DNA of 64,000 nucleotides from positions 1 through 64,000 of the forward strand of contig NZ_RYYL01000009.1 of the NCBI RefSeq assembly GCF_004378855.1, in the 5' to 3' direction. The notes under the pieces were generated by a model, which saw nothing but the letters and a program-made list of their open reading frames with translations, ran no database searches and had not been told where the DNA came from. The stretch's first letter is position 1. Each line of letters begins with the position of its first letter. Positions 50,125 to 57,922 of this stretch are shown in pieces. Source of the stretch: Campylobacter sp. US33a. GTDB lineage: Bacteria; Campylobacterota; Campylobacteria; Campylobacterales; Campylobacteraceae. Both the position numbers and the translations under genes were made by a program.

Positions 50125-50127
50125 AAT
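50098..50127 (+). promoter_or_regulatory. Early promoter of the prophage
   Basis: TTGACT (50098-50103), 18-bp spacer, TATAAT (50122-50127). It drives the Ner-like gene, muA and the rest. The long leader (~65 nt) contains two TTCAATT palindromes at 50130-50145 and 50170-50185. Confidence 0.7.
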
Positions 50128-50129
50128 AC

Positions 50130-50185
50130 TTCAATTATTTTTGAAATTTTATCACAATCGAAAATAAACTTCAATTAAAATTGAA
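50130..50185. promoter_or_regulatory. Two TTCAATT...TTGAA palindromes
   Basis: TTCAATTATTTTTGAA at 50130-50145 and TTCAATTAAAATTGAA at 50170-50185, both 16 bp. The same motif recurs at 59277-59292. Their position just past the -10 and next to the Ner-like ribosome site fits operators for a second regulator, perhaps the Ner-like protein. Confidence 0.5.
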
Positions 50186-50201
50186 TTATTAAGGAAAAAA
50201 T

Positions 50202-50402
50202 ATGATTAAAACATATTTTAAAAACAATGCTATCAATGTAAAAGCCTTTGCTAGAACTCACAATATTAGTTACGATATTTTACACAGAGTTATCAAAGGC
50301 GAAATTACAGGAGAAAGAAATACTAAGGGTAGCACAAAAGCCGTATTTGAAAAACTCTTGGAGCTTGGCATTATTAACGAGCTTCCGCAAGGGTTAAAAT
50401 AA
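50202..50402 (+). CDS. Ner/Cro-like DNA-binding protein
   Basis: 66 residues with a helix-turn-helix (VKAFARTHNISYDILHRVIKGEITG). It is first in the rightward early operon, where Mu has ner, which represses early transcription and c. It ends directly against the muA start (TAAATG). AAGGA lies nine bases upstream of the ATG. The call rests on size, HTH and position. Confidence 0.75.
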   Translation: MIKTYFKNNAINVKAFARTHNISYDILHRVIKGEITGERNTKGSTKAVFEKLLELGIINELPQGLK

Positions 50403-52466
50403 ATGTATTTCCTAGAAACCAAAGAAGCCGCACAAGCTTTTAATGTAAGTACAGGGGCTTTAAGACTTGCAGTAAGCAGAAACTCAAATAAATATGAGTG
50501 GCTAAAAGTGGATAACGCTAATGGTGGTAGAGGTGGCAAAAAACTACTATTTAAAATAAGCAAAGATGAGCTTTTAACTGCATTTAACCAAGAATTAATC
50601 AGTAAAAATACTTTAATTTATGATGAAAAAATGCAAGAAGTTAAATTGAGCGAAATTATAAGTGAAAATAATACAAATTGTATTCTTAAAGAGAAAAATT
50701 TAAATTTAACAGAGCCAAAAATAAATAATGATTTGGCTGTTTTAAATTTAAAATTTGAAAATTTAAGCGATGAAATTAAAAACAATGCTAGAGAAAAGCT
50801 TAAGGCTTTAAAGCAAGTGGAAAAATATATTGAAGGTGGCTTAAAGCAAAAAAGAGCTTTGGAATTATGCGGTATTTCTAAAATAGAAATTTTTAGAATT
50901 CGCAAAGCATATAAAGAAAATGGCATTCTAGGTCTTATCGACACTCGCGGACTTCATCGCAAAGATAAAACTAAGCTTAGCGCTTGGATGCAAGAATACG
51001 CTTTAAGAGAATACCGCACTTTTGGGGCAGGCGGTTTTAATTTTACCGAGCTTTGGTGGCAAATCCATAAAGAAGCAGCTATTAAAGAAAATTATGATTT
51101 TATAGGTTTTGATTTGGGAAAGGTAAAGCCACTCTTTAGTGTAAAAACCTTACAAAACTTCATTAAAAATTATTACAAAGATAAACCTTTAGAGTATTGC
51201 ATTATCACTCAAGGACTTGATCGTGCAAAAAGCAAGTTTCTCCCCGCCCTTGGCAATCAAAGAGAGCTTTACGATATGAAAAACATGTGTTGGCAAATCG
51301 ATAGCTCTCCAGCTGATATTATAGTAAGAGATGATGAAACACTAGAGCCTTTCCGCCCACACATCTTAAGTGTCGTTGATGTCTTTAGTGGTATGGGAGT
51401 GGCCACTTTAGTAGGAAAGTCAAATTCTTTAAGCCTAACTAGACTTTTATGGAAAGCCATAGATAAATTTGGTAAGCCTGATATGATTAAGGGTGATAAT
51501 GGTAAAGATTATCTTTCAAAAGATTTTCAAAGCTTACTTGATGCCCTTAATATAAGCTATGATGCAGCTATTGCTTATGCAGGAGAACAAAAGGCTTTAG
51601 TTGAAAGGCGTTTTGGGACGCTTCAACACGCAAAGATTTCTCAGCTTCATGGATATATTGGAAAAAATCTTTCTCAAAGAGAAATGATAGAGCAAAAAAC
51701 TCCTAAAAAAGAAAGAAAAGCCAAAGATGAATACGGCTTTGCTAAAAAGACTAATCAAAAATTACTTCACACCTTCAGCGAAGCTTGCGAGTTTTTAGAA
51801 GCTGAAGTGATTAAATGGAATATGAGTAAAGTTCGCCGTAAAAAAGGCGTTAAAACTCCACTTGAGCTTTGGAACTCATGTGATAGAGCTATTGTAAAAA
51901 TAACTTATGAAGAGTTTTTATTTAACGCAGGAAATAAAGAGCTTAGAGTTGTTAGTAAAAAAGGCATTAACTTTGAAGGTAGGGTTTATAAAAGTGCCTT
52001 AATGCCAAGTGTGGGCACAAGGGTTAAGTGTGTGCAAAACATTGACAATATAAAAGAACTTTTTATCTATGATTTAAATGGCACTTTTCTTTGCTTAGCT
52101 CTTGATGAAAGCATTGCTAAACTTAGCAAAGAGAGCTTTAAAATGCTTAAAAAAGGCTATGAAAGCGAAGTTAAAGCCATTAAAGAAGTGCTTAAAAAAG
52201 ATGAAATTGCCGCCTTTACCAAGCTTAATATCAAGCAAGACTTACAAGATTTACAAAGTGCTTTTGAAAACTCACTTATAAAAGCTAAAGAAGTGCATCA
52301 AAAATCCCTTGCAAAAGAAACCTTAAAAACACAAAGAGAGCTTGAATACATTAAAAACAATGCTAATGCAGATGAGCTTATTTTAAATTCTAAAAAAGAA
52401 ATAAATAATGATGAAAGTGAGTTTGATATGGAAGCCTTTGTCGAAAAGAAATATTTTGCTGGTTAA
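50403..52466 (+). CDS. MuA-like DDE transposase
   Basis: 687 residues. The N-terminal Mu-type DNA-binding part (FLETKEAAQAFNVSTGALRLAVSR) is followed by HTH domains (QKRALELCGISKIEIFRIRKAY). The integrase core has Asp300 (CWQIDSSPADI), Asp365 (IKGDNGKDY) and Glu401 (KALVERRFG), a DD35E spacing. The C-terminal beta-barrel and the Lys-rich MuB-contact tail follow. It catalyses strand transfer during replicative transposition. The catalytic residues are intact. Confidence 0.96.
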   Translation: MYFLETKEAAQAFNVSTGALRLAVSRNSNKYEWLKVDNANGGRGGKKLLFKISKDELLTAFNQELISKNTLIYDEKMQEVKLSEIISENNTNCILKEKNLNLTEPKINNDLAVLNLKFENLSDEIKNNAREKLKALKQVEKYIEGGLKQKRALELCGISKIEIFRIRKAYKENGILGLIDTRGLHRKDKTKLSAWMQEYALREYRTFGAGGFNFTELWWQIHKEAAIKENYDFIGFDLGKVKPLFSVKTLQNFIKNYYKDKPLEYCIITQGLDRAKSKFLPALGNQRELYDMKNMCWQIDSSPADIIVRDDETLEPFRPHILSVVDVFSGMGVATLVGKSNSLSLTRLLWKAIDKFGKPDMIKGDNGKDYLSKDFQSLLDALNISYDAAIAYAGEQKALVERRFGTLQHAKISQLHGYIGKNLSQREMIEQKTPKKERKAKDEYGFAKKTNQKLLHTFSEACEFLEAEVIKWNMSKVRRKKGVKTPLELWNSCDRAIVKITYEEFLFNAGNKELRVVSKKGINFEGRVYKSALMPSVGTRVKCVQNIDNIKELFIYDLNGTFLCLALDESIAKLSKESFKMLKKGYESEVKAIKEVLKKDEIAAFTKLNIKQDLQDLQSAFENSLIKAKEVHQKSLAKETLKTQRELEYIKNNANADELILNSKKEINNDESEFDMEAFVEKKYFAG

Positions 52467-52500
52467 AAGCTGTTTAAAGCTTGATTAAATCAAGTTTTAA
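52465..52500 (+). repeat. Possible fifth copy of the early-operon hairpin spacer
   Basis: Just after the muA stop: AAGCT-gtttaa-AGCTT, then GATTAA, three extra bases and AAGTTTTAAA. It resembles the four clearer copies (53921, 55099, 55906, 56919), but the left flank is not preserved. Confidence 0.35.
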
Positions 52501-52534
52501 AGAGTTTTTAAAAAACTCTAAAACAAAGATGCCT

Positions 52535-52617
52535 CCCCACTTTAGTGGGACGGGGGCTTTAGGTGGATGCAAGGAGCAAAGCTCCTGCTCACAAAGCGGA
52601 ATTTACTTCCGCTGTGA
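52535..52617 (+). other. Structured element, copy A (upstream of muB)
   Basis: Hairpin 1: CCCAC-TTTA-GTGGG (52536-52549 region). Core: GGGACGGGGGCTTTAGG (within 52545-52565). Hairpin 2: AGGAGC-AAA-GCTCCT (52572-52586). Hairpin 3: AGCGGAA-TTTAC-TTCCGCT (52595-52613), with an outer TCAC/GTGA helix. It lies in the gap before muB, whose start is 24 bp further. Copy B (61482-61560, minus strand) has the same order, the same core over 21 bases and re-paired stems. GC content is far above the surroundings. Confidence 0.75.
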
Positions 52618-52640
52618 AGTTAAGAGAAAGGAAATAGAAG

Positions 52641-53564
52641 ATGGAATTAGTAGAACTTACTAAAAAGTTTTTAAGCACCCAAAACATCTCTCAAAACAAT
52701 CTCTCTGATCGTTTGGGTATCAATAAAAGCTATATGGTGGGCTATATGAAAGAAGGTAGTAGCTATAAATACGCTTCAAAGGTAGAACCTTTGCTTGAAA
52801 AATACATTAAAAGCTTTGTGGAAGAAAAAAGCGTCAAAGAACTTCAAACCCCTTTCATTGCCACTAAAGATGCAAAGGCGATTAATGTAACCATTGAAAG
52901 TGCCATGAGCAATAGAGAAATGGGAGTAATCATTGGCGAAGCTGGAACTGGAAAAAGCAGAGCCATTAAAGAATATGCCGCTAAAAATGGCACAAGAGTG
53001 GTGCTTTTTGAAGCTACAACTGAAACAAGCAAAAGAATGCTTTTGGTAGGACTTGAGAATAAACTCAATGTGTGTTTTAAAGGCTCTTTGGATGATAAAA
53101 TCAGAGGCATTGCTGCTGAGTTAGCAAGAACTTCAAAGGTTTTAATCATTGATGAGAGTGAGCACTTACCATTTCGTGCTTTGGAGTGCTTAAGACGCAT
53201 ATATGATTTTTCAAATACAGCTTTAATCTTAGTAGGCACTAGAAAACTTAAAAACAATCTTACAGGCATTGGCAGAAATGATTACAACGAGTATGGACAA
53301 CTAAGCTCTAGAATTGGTGCAAAATGGGAATTAAAAGGACTTTGCTATCAAAATAAAGAAGGCTTAAAAGATGAAGACTTAAAAACGCTTTGTAAGCACT
53401 TCGATGTGGAAGATAAAAAGGCAATCGATTTGGTTTTTAACCTTGCTCGTGGCAATTTTAGAAAAAGCGAAAAACTTTTAAAAAGAGCCCTTGAATTTGC
53501 AGATACAAAAGCAGTAGAGCTTAAGCACATAGAAGCAGCTGCTTCATTTTTAATGTTAGGCTAA
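52641..53564 (+). CDS. MuB-like transposition ATPase
   Basis: 307 residues. The N-terminal HTH (QNNLSDRLGINKSYMVGYMKEG) binds DNA. The AAA+ domain has Walker A GEAGTGKS (~99-106) and Walker B VLIIDESEHL (~171-180), then a helical C-terminus. MuB chooses and delivers target DNA to MuA and confers target immunity. GAAAGGAAATAG precedes the ATG. Confidence 0.93.
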   Translation: MELVELTKKFLSTQNISQNNLSDRLGINKSYMVGYMKEGSSYKYASKVEPLLEKYIKSFVEEKSVKELQTPFIATKDAKAINVTIESAMSNREMGVIIGEAGTGKSRAIKEYAAKNGTRVVLFEATTETSKRMLLVGLENKLNVCFKGSLDDKIRGIAAELARTSKVLIIDESEHLPFRALECLRRIYDFSNTALILVGTRKLKNNLTGIGRNDYNEYGQLSSRIGAKWELKGLCYQNKEGLKDEDLKTLCKHFDVEDKKAIDLVFNLARGNFRKSEKLLKRALEFADTKAVELKHIEAAASFLMLG

Positions 53565-53566
53565 TT

Positions 53567-53758
53567 ATGACTTTCGAAGAGATAGCTAAAGAACTTAAAC
53601 TCTCAAGAGCTAGAGTTTTGCAGATTTATAAAGGTGCAATTAATAAACTATCGCACCCTAGAAACAAAGATAAATGGCAAGCTATCTTTGAAACACTTGA
53701 AACTATCAAACAAGAAAGAATACAAAGAGAGAATTTAACACAAGGAGAAAGAAAATGA
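53567..53758 (+). CDS. Small HTH (sigma-70 region 4-like) protein
   Basis: 63 residues. FEEIAKELKLSRARVLQIYKGAINKL matches the sigma region 4/LuxR-type helix-turn-helix (..IA..LglS..rV.qi...a..KL). It starts 2 bp after the muB stop and overlaps the next gene by 4 bp. It is probably a regulator of phage genes; its target is unknown. Confidence 0.65.
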   Translation: MTFEEIAKELKLSRARVLQIYKGAINKLSHPRNKDKWQAIFETLETIKQERIQRENLTQGERK

Positions 53759-53937
53759 TTAAAGGCACTAAAGCAGATTATAGCAGAAGTCTTTTTGAAT
53801 TAAGAGGCACTGGAATTTATCGCATTGATAGAGGAGAAGGAGAATTTGTGGATGTTTTAAAAGGAGTTTTTCCTGATTATATTGTAAGAAAAATCATTCG
53901 TTTTCATTTGCGTAGAAAGCTTAACAAAAGTGCTTAA
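53755..53937 (+). CDS. Small phage protein of unknown function
   Basis: 60 residues, basic at the C-terminus (VRKIIRFHLRRKLNKSA), with no recognised motif. Its start overlaps the previous stop (ATGA) with a good AAGGAGA upstream, supporting translation. Its last codons form the left flank of a hairpin spacer element. Confidence 0.6.
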   Translation: MIKGTKADYSRSLFELRGTGIYRIDRGEGEFVDVLKGVFPDYIVRKIIRFHLRRKLNKSA

Positions 53938-53966
53938 ATAAGGCACTTTAATTAAGTTTTTTAAAC
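53921..53966 (+). repeat. Early-operon hairpin spacer, copy 1
   Basis: TTAACAA, stem AAGTGC (53928-53933), loop of nine, GCACTT (53943-53948), then TAATTAAGTTTTTTAAA. It matches the other copies in both flanks but not in stem sequence. Confidence 0.65.
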
Positions 53967-53990
53967 TTAAATTTTTACAAAGGAGAATAA

Positions 53991-54329
53991 ATGGCTTTAG
54001 TTTATGTGGCTAGCCCCTATGCAGGTTTGGCTGTAAGAGAAAATCAAAGAAAAGTACAGGCGATTAGCATAGCCCAGCAAGAATGCTTGAAAATTATGCG
54101 TGAATGTGCTGATTTTACACCAATTTCACCCATACTTCAATTTAGCTATTTGGATGAAGAAAAACACAGAGAAATTGCTTTAAAAATGGGCAGAAAGCTT
54201 TTAAAAGCTTGTGAATATATTTATGTTAGCACCCACAAAGATGCAAAACACTCAAAGGGCATACAAGAAGAATTAGCATTGGCTAAAAGACTTGGTATTA
54301 AAGAATTAGTTTTGGAGTTGCCCTTATAA
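53991..54329 (+). CDS. DUF4406-like (nucleoside deoxyribosyltransferase fold) protein
   Basis: 112 residues. VYVASPYAGL, FTPISPILQFSYL and YIYVSTHKDAKHSKGIQEELALAKRLGIKEL match the small family related to nucleoside 2-deoxyribosyltransferases. Phage members may alter nucleotide pools; the substrate is not known. It follows a hairpin spacer and a strong AAAGGAG. Confidence 0.7.
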   Translation: MALVYVASPYAGLAVRENQRKVQAISIAQQECLKIMRECADFTPISPILQFSYLDEEKHREIALKMGRKLLKACEYIYVSTHKDAKHSKGIQEELALAKRLGIKELVLELPL

Positions 54330-54349
54330 AGGCTTAAGGATAGTTAGAA

Positions 54350-54394
54350 AAAGAGCCAAACACGCAATGCTTTTAAGGTATGGTGTGGTTCTTT
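54350..54394 (+). other. Long imperfect hairpin between genes
   Basis: AAAGAGCCAAACAC (54350-54363) pairs with GTGTGGTTCTTT (54383-54394), with one bulge and one G-T pair; the ~19-nt loop holds GCAATGC. It lies in the 106-bp gap before gam and is unlike the other spacers. It could be an RNA processing site or attenuator. Confidence 0.4.
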
Positions 54395-54435
54395 GGGATT
54401 ATCAAATTAATAAATTTAATTTAAAAGGAGAATAA

Positions 54436-54921
54436 ATGCAAATAAATAATTTAGAAGATGTAAATTTAGCACTTAAAAAAGTAGCTGAACTGACTGTAAA
54501 AATGGAAAAGATTAATGGAGAAGTAACCTTAGCTTGTAATGAAATTAAAGAAAGTCGTGCAGGAGAGATTAAGGTTTTAAGCGATGAGCTTAAATACATG
54601 GAGCAATGCATTACAACCTTTTGCGAGAATAACAAACACGAGTTTGCAGAAAAAAGAAGCAAAGAATTTACCTTTGGTAAGATTGGCTATCGCCTAAGCA
54701 AAAGTGTATCTTTACCACGCGTAAAAGAAAAATTAGAAAACCTTGTAAAAGCCCTTAAAAGCTATGGACTTAATGATTGCATCACCTATAAAGAAGAACT
54801 TAATAAAGATGCTATTGTGGAGCTTGAAGATAGCACCTTAGTAAAGCTTGGGCTTAAAAGAGTTGTGAAAGATAATTTTAGAATAGAGCCAAAGATTGAA
54901 AGCTTGGAGATTGAAAAATGA
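54436..54921 (+). CDS. Gam-like host-nuclease inhibitor
   Basis: 161 residues with the Mu Gam pattern: an N-terminal long helical hairpin (DVNLALKKVAELTVKMEKINGE..., EIKVLSDELKYMEQCITTFCENN), then FGKIGYRLSKSVSLPRVKEKLENLVKALK and a small C-terminal domain. Gam binds DNA ends as a Ku-like dimer and blocks exonucleases. Its position after muB-linked genes also fits Mu. Confidence 0.88.
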   Translation: MQINNLEDVNLALKKVAELTVKMEKINGEVTLACNEIKESRAGEIKVLSDELKYMEQCITTFCENNKHEFAEKRSKEFTFGKIGYRLSKSVSLPRVKEKLENLVKALKSYGLNDCITYKEELNKDAIVELEDSTLVKLGLKRVVKDNFRIEPKIESLEIEK

Positions 54922-55103
54922 GAGAGCTTTCTTTAGTAGCTTTAAAATTTCTAAATAGTGTTTTTAATGCAAAAACCGCTCATTTTAATGGCTTTTTAGA
55001 GCTTGATTTTAAAAATAAGTCTAAGCTAAAAAAGCAAAGATTTAAAAGAAAAAAGAAAATGTCTTCAAAGCAAAAAATCAGATTTAAAAAAAGAAAAATT
55101 TAA
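54918..55103 (+). CDS. Small very basic protein of unknown function
   Basis: 61 residues; the second half is almost all Lys/Arg (KLKKQRFKRKKKMSSKQKIRFKKRKI), suggesting nucleic-acid binding. The start overlaps the gam stop (ATGA). No family is recognised. Confidence 0.5.
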   Translation: MRELSLVALKFLNSVFNAKTAHFNGFLELDFKNKSKLKKQRFKRKKKMSSKQKIRFKKRKI

Positions 55104-55136
55104 CAAGTCCGCTAAGGCGGATTTGATTAAGTTTTT
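55099..55136 (+). repeat. Early-operon hairpin spacer, copy 2
   Basis: TTTAACAA, stem TCCGC (55108-55112), loop TAAG, GCGGA (55117-55121), then TTTGATTAAGTTTTT. It is placed directly after a stop codon and ~30 bp before the next start. Confidence 0.7.
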
Positions 55137-55168
55137 AAAACTTAGATTAAAACAAAAGGAGATGGAAA

Positions 55169-55441
55169 ATGTATGTAAATGCAAGTATAGATGCGTGTGA
55201 TTTGGAAGATTTTAGCGTAGATGATGTAGTTTATCTTTATGAAGAACTAGATACAGAAGAGCAAGAATTGTTTTTAAACAAAATTGGTAAAAATAAAAGC
55301 ATTATTAATAAAATAAAGGATTTGTTTTTTCTATTAAATAATGATGAAGCTTTATCACTTTTAAAAGAATTAAACGAGAGTTTTAAAAGTGATAAAGAAT
55401 GGCAAGAAACTATAAAAAGCATAAATGGAGATGAGAGATGA
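55169..55441 (+). CDS. Small acidic helical protein of unknown function
   Basis: 90 residues, acidic (DACDLEDFSVDDVVYLYEELDTEEQELFLNKIG), with a helical second half. AAAGGAGATGG precedes the start. It overlaps the YopX-like gene by 4 bp. Phage role unknown. Confidence 0.6.
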   Translation: MYVNASIDACDLEDFSVDDVVYLYEELDTEEQELFLNKIGKNKSIINKIKDLFFLLNNDEALSLLKELNESFKSDKEWQETIKSINGDER

Positions 55442-55851
55442 AGCTAAGAGATTTTGATTTTAGGGTTTGGGACGAAGGAATAAAAGGATATGTTAAAAAT
55501 CAAGCAATAGCTATTATAGATAATAGAGTATTGGCAGGGAGTATGCATATTGGACAAATAGGTGAGTTTGAGTTTATGAGCGAAAATTATGACGATGAAA
55601 TTGAAATAGAACTTTTTACTGGGCTTTATGATAAAAATGGTAAAAAAGCATATGAAAATGATATTGTTAAGGCTAAAAATCCATTCAATTATTTAGAAGC
55701 AAAAATTAGCATTCATAAAGAAGGGACTTTTTATCTTGAGAATAAAAGTGGACATTACATAGGTTCTTTAATTTATTTAGTTGAAGATGAAGGATATACC
55801 ATTGAAATCATCGGTAATATCCACGAAAACCCTGAACTTTTGAAATGTTAA
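55438..55851 (+). CDS. YopX-family phage protein
   Basis: 137 residues. FRVWDEGIKGYV at the start, LFTGLYDKNGKKAYENDIVKAK (~62-83) and IIGNIHENPELL at the end are the hallmark pieces of the YopX family, common in phages of Firmicutes and epsilonproteobacteria. The function is not known. Confidence 0.82.
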   Translation: MKLRDFDFRVWDEGIKGYVKNQAIAIIDNRVLAGSMHIGQIGEFEFMSENYDDEIEIELFTGLYDKNGKKAYENDIVKAKNPFNYLEAKISIHKEGTFYLENKSGHYIGSLIYLVEDEGYTIEIIGNIHENPELLKC

Positions 55852-55905
55852 AAAATATTAAAAATTTTAACATAAAAATGAAATATGTTAAAAAAAGCCA
55901 AAAAA

Positions 55906-55945
55906 TTTAACAAAACTCACTAATTAGTGGGTTTGATTAAGTTTT
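55906..55945 (+). repeat. Early-operon hairpin spacer, copy 3
   Basis: TTTAACAA, AA + stem CTCAC (55916-55920), loop TAATTA, GTGGG (55927-55931) + TT, then TGATTAAGTTTT. It lies just before the ribosome site of the RepA-like ATPase gene. Confidence 0.7.
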
Positions 55946-55961
55946 AGCAAGGAAAAATAAA

Positions 55962-56915
55962 ATGAATTTGGATTTTTTAAATGAGTTTAAATTAAAAAAT
56001 AAAGATTTAAACGAGAAATTAGAGTTTTTAATCCCTGATTTTTTAGTTAAAAAAGCAATAACTATCATTTATGCAAATGGTGGAAGTGGAAAAAGTTATT
56101 TAAGTGCTGCCATTTCAAAAGCACTTTGTGAAGATGCAAGGATTAAAAGCGTTATTTATATCGATATGGACAATCCTTTAAATGTTTTAAATGAGAGAGG
56201 TTTTGGCGAACTTATTTTAAATGAAAGCAAATTCACTTATATTCATAGATCAAGCTTAAAAACTTCAGCTTATGAGCTTTTAGAAATGATTGAGAGTAAA
56301 GGCGTGGCGGGAAGCTATGAAGGGGTTTTATTTGTTCTTGATTCTTTGCGTAATTTTGCAGATATTGATAATGATGCAAAAATGATGTCTTTGATGTCTT
56401 TGCTGATGAATTTAAGAGAATGTGGAGCAACTATTATGGCTTTACACCATTCCACAAAAGATGGCAGAGCTTTTAAAGGCTCAAATCATATTAGAAATTC
56501 AAGTGATTGTATGTATTTTTTACAAAAAGTGGCTAACTTAGAACAAGGTTTTGAAGTATTGCTTAGCGTTCAAAAAGAAAGAGCAGGAATTAAAGATCAA
56601 GCCTTTTTTATCAATACAAAAACTCTAAGCATTAAAAACACCGACTTACAAAACGCTAAAATCAGTGATAAAGAAGAAGTTTTTATAGATAAGGTTTTAA
56701 AGCTTTTAGGAGAAAAAAGCTTAAGCACAAGCGAGATTTTATCAGCACTTGAGGTAAGTAGGAGTGATAATTTTTCAAGGAATACTTTAGAGAAATTTAA
56801 AGGCGTTTTTTGGGAAAGTGAGCTTGGCGGAGAGAATGGTCGCACTTTTGTTTGGAAAAGTTTAAAAGCTGACAATAAAGACAGTAACGACAAGGAATTA
56901 GGCTCGTTTGATTAA
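55962..56915 (+). CDS. RepA/RecA-like AAA ATPase
   Basis: 317 residues. Walker A is IIYANGGSGKSYLSAAI (~41-57); VIYIDMDNPLNVLNERG and LFVLDSLRNFADIDNDAKM (Walker B) follow, then ALHHSTKDGRAFKGSNHIRNSSD (sensor-like). This is the hexameric RepA/AAA_25 family found in plasmid and phage replication regions. A C-terminal winged-helix-like end (STSEILSALEVSRSDNFSRNTLEKFKG) follows. Mu has no such gene in this place, so it is probably an accessory replication factor. Confidence 0.8.
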   Translation: MNLDFLNEFKLKNKDLNEKLEFLIPDFLVKKAITIIYANGGSGKSYLSAAISKALCEDARIKSVIYIDMDNPLNVLNERGFGELILNESKFTYIHRSSLKTSAYELLEMIESKGVAGSYEGVLFVLDSLRNFADIDNDAKMMSLMSLLMNLRECGATIMALHHSTKDGRAFKGSNHIRNSSDCMYFLQKVANLEQGFEVLLSVQKERAGIKDQAFFINTKTLSIKNTDLQNAKISDKEEVFIDKVLKLLGEKSLSTSEILSALEVSRSDNFSRNTLEKFKGVFWESELGGENGRTFVWKSLKADNKDSNDKELGSFD

Positions 56916-56918
56916 AAA

Positions 56919-56958
56919 TTTAACAAAGCTCGTTTTTAATGGGCTTGATTAAGTTTTT
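56919..56958 (+). repeat. Early-operon hairpin spacer, copy 4
   Basis: TTTAACAA, stem AGCTC (56927-56931), nine-base loop, GGGCT (56941-56945; one T-G pair), then TGATTAAGTTTTT. It starts three bases past the stop of the ATPase gene. Confidence 0.7.
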
Positions 56959-56972
56959 AAAAAGGATAGGTT

Positions 56973-57431
56973 GTGAAATTCAATACTTTTAAACCTTTTC
57001 ATGATGAAGGGATATTTTTTGTAAAATTAAGAGCTTATCAAGCCTTACAAAATATGGCTAGAAAAAGTTTAGAAAGATTTTTAATAGAAAAGTTTTTAAA
57101 ACAAGCTGTTTTAAGAAATAAGCTTTTAATCTTTTATTTTACAAACAATACTGCCTTAATGGAATTTAATGCTAAAAAAGAATGGATAAAGGCTGAATTA
57201 AGAGTGATTTATAAGCAAAATTTTGAACTTTTTTATAAGAATTATGCGCTTATTTTTAAAGACATAAAAGCGGAGCTTGTTGTTTTAAAAAACAAGCAAG
57301 AGAAAGAAGTTTTAAGAAAAGACGGCTTTGTTGAAAAAAGCACAGGAAATTTTCGTATCCACGATAATGTTTTAAAAGAAAAATTTTTAAAACTTCAAAT
57401 CGCTATAAAAAATAGTGCTAAAGGAAAATAA
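56973..57431 (+). CDS. Phage protein of unknown function (weak DciA/DUF721 resemblance)
   Basis: 152 residues from GTG (AAAAGGATAG upstream). The central part, VLRNKLLIFYFTNNTALMEFNAKKEWIKAELRVIYKQN, reads like the alpha/beta core of DUF721/DciA helicase-associated proteins, with basic helical ends. The neighbour is a RepA-like ATPase, so a helicase-related partnership is imaginable. The resemblance is by eye only. Confidence 0.5.
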   Translation: MKFNTFKPFHDEGIFFVKLRAYQALQNMARKSLERFLIEKFLKQAVLRNKLLIFYFTNNTALMEFNAKKEWIKAELRVIYKQNFELFYKNYALIFKDIKAELVVLKNKQEKEVLRKDGFVEKSTGNFRIHDNVLKEKFLKLQIAIKNSAKGK

Positions 57432-57432
57432 A

Positions 57433-57888
57433 ATGCAAAAACTTAGAACTCATCTTATTAAAATCATTCACACTTTAAGAAAAGATGCTAATTTAAGTGA
57501 TGATGAAAGCTATCGCTGGGTGTTAAGTGAGAGATATGGCAAAACTTCAAGCAAAGATTTAAACATTGATGAGCTTAGAGATTTTGCTATCACTTTAGGT
57601 TATGAAGAAAGTTTTTTAAGCAAAAAAGGGCATAAAAAAGCAAGATATTTCAAAAAAGAAAACGCTAAAAGTGGAAGAGCTACTCAAAAACAGCTTAATA
57701 TGATACAAGCCATTTGGAGCAAAAATGCCAAAAATCCTACACAATGGGCTTTAAGAGAATTTATTAATAATATCATTAAAAAGCGACCTTTGTATCTTTG
57801 GTATTTAGACACAGAAGAAGCCAATAAAATTATTTTAGGGCTTAAAAACTTAGAAAACAACAGCACACATTCAGCCAAACGAAGCTAA
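57433..57888 (+). CDS. GemA-like (Mu gp16) regulatory protein
   Basis: 151 residues from ATG 57433 with AAGGAAA upstream; a GTG 18 bases earlier inside the preceding gene is rejected. LIKIIHTLRKDANLSDDESYRWVLSERYGKTSSKDLNIDEL and ATQKQLNMIQAIWSKNAKNP match the GemA/DUF1018 family. In Mu, GemA influences host gene expression and DNA supercoiling. It is a marker of Mu-like phages. Confidence 0.88.
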   Translation: MQKLRTHLIKIIHTLRKDANLSDDESYRWVLSERYGKTSSKDLNIDELRDFAITLGYEESFLSKKGHKKARYFKKENAKSGRATQKQLNMIQAIWSKNAKNPTQWALREFINNIIKKRPLYLWYLDTEEANKIILGLKNLENNSTHSAKRS

Positions 57889-57922
57889 TCTTGTCTTTGT
57901 AAAAAAACAAAAGGAGATTAAA

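Noticed and set aside
52481-52663. A 60-residue open frame (MIKSSFKEFLKNSK...) upstream of muB
   Set aside because: It lies across the structured element, has no ribosome site, and copy B does not keep the frame open (a stop follows SQG).
55860-55905. A separate regulatory palindrome in ATTTTAACATAAAAATGAAATATGTTAAA
   Set aside because: TTAACAT/ATGTTAA pairing exists but occurs once, in extremely AT-rich DNA; it is too weak to call apart from the adjacent spacer element.
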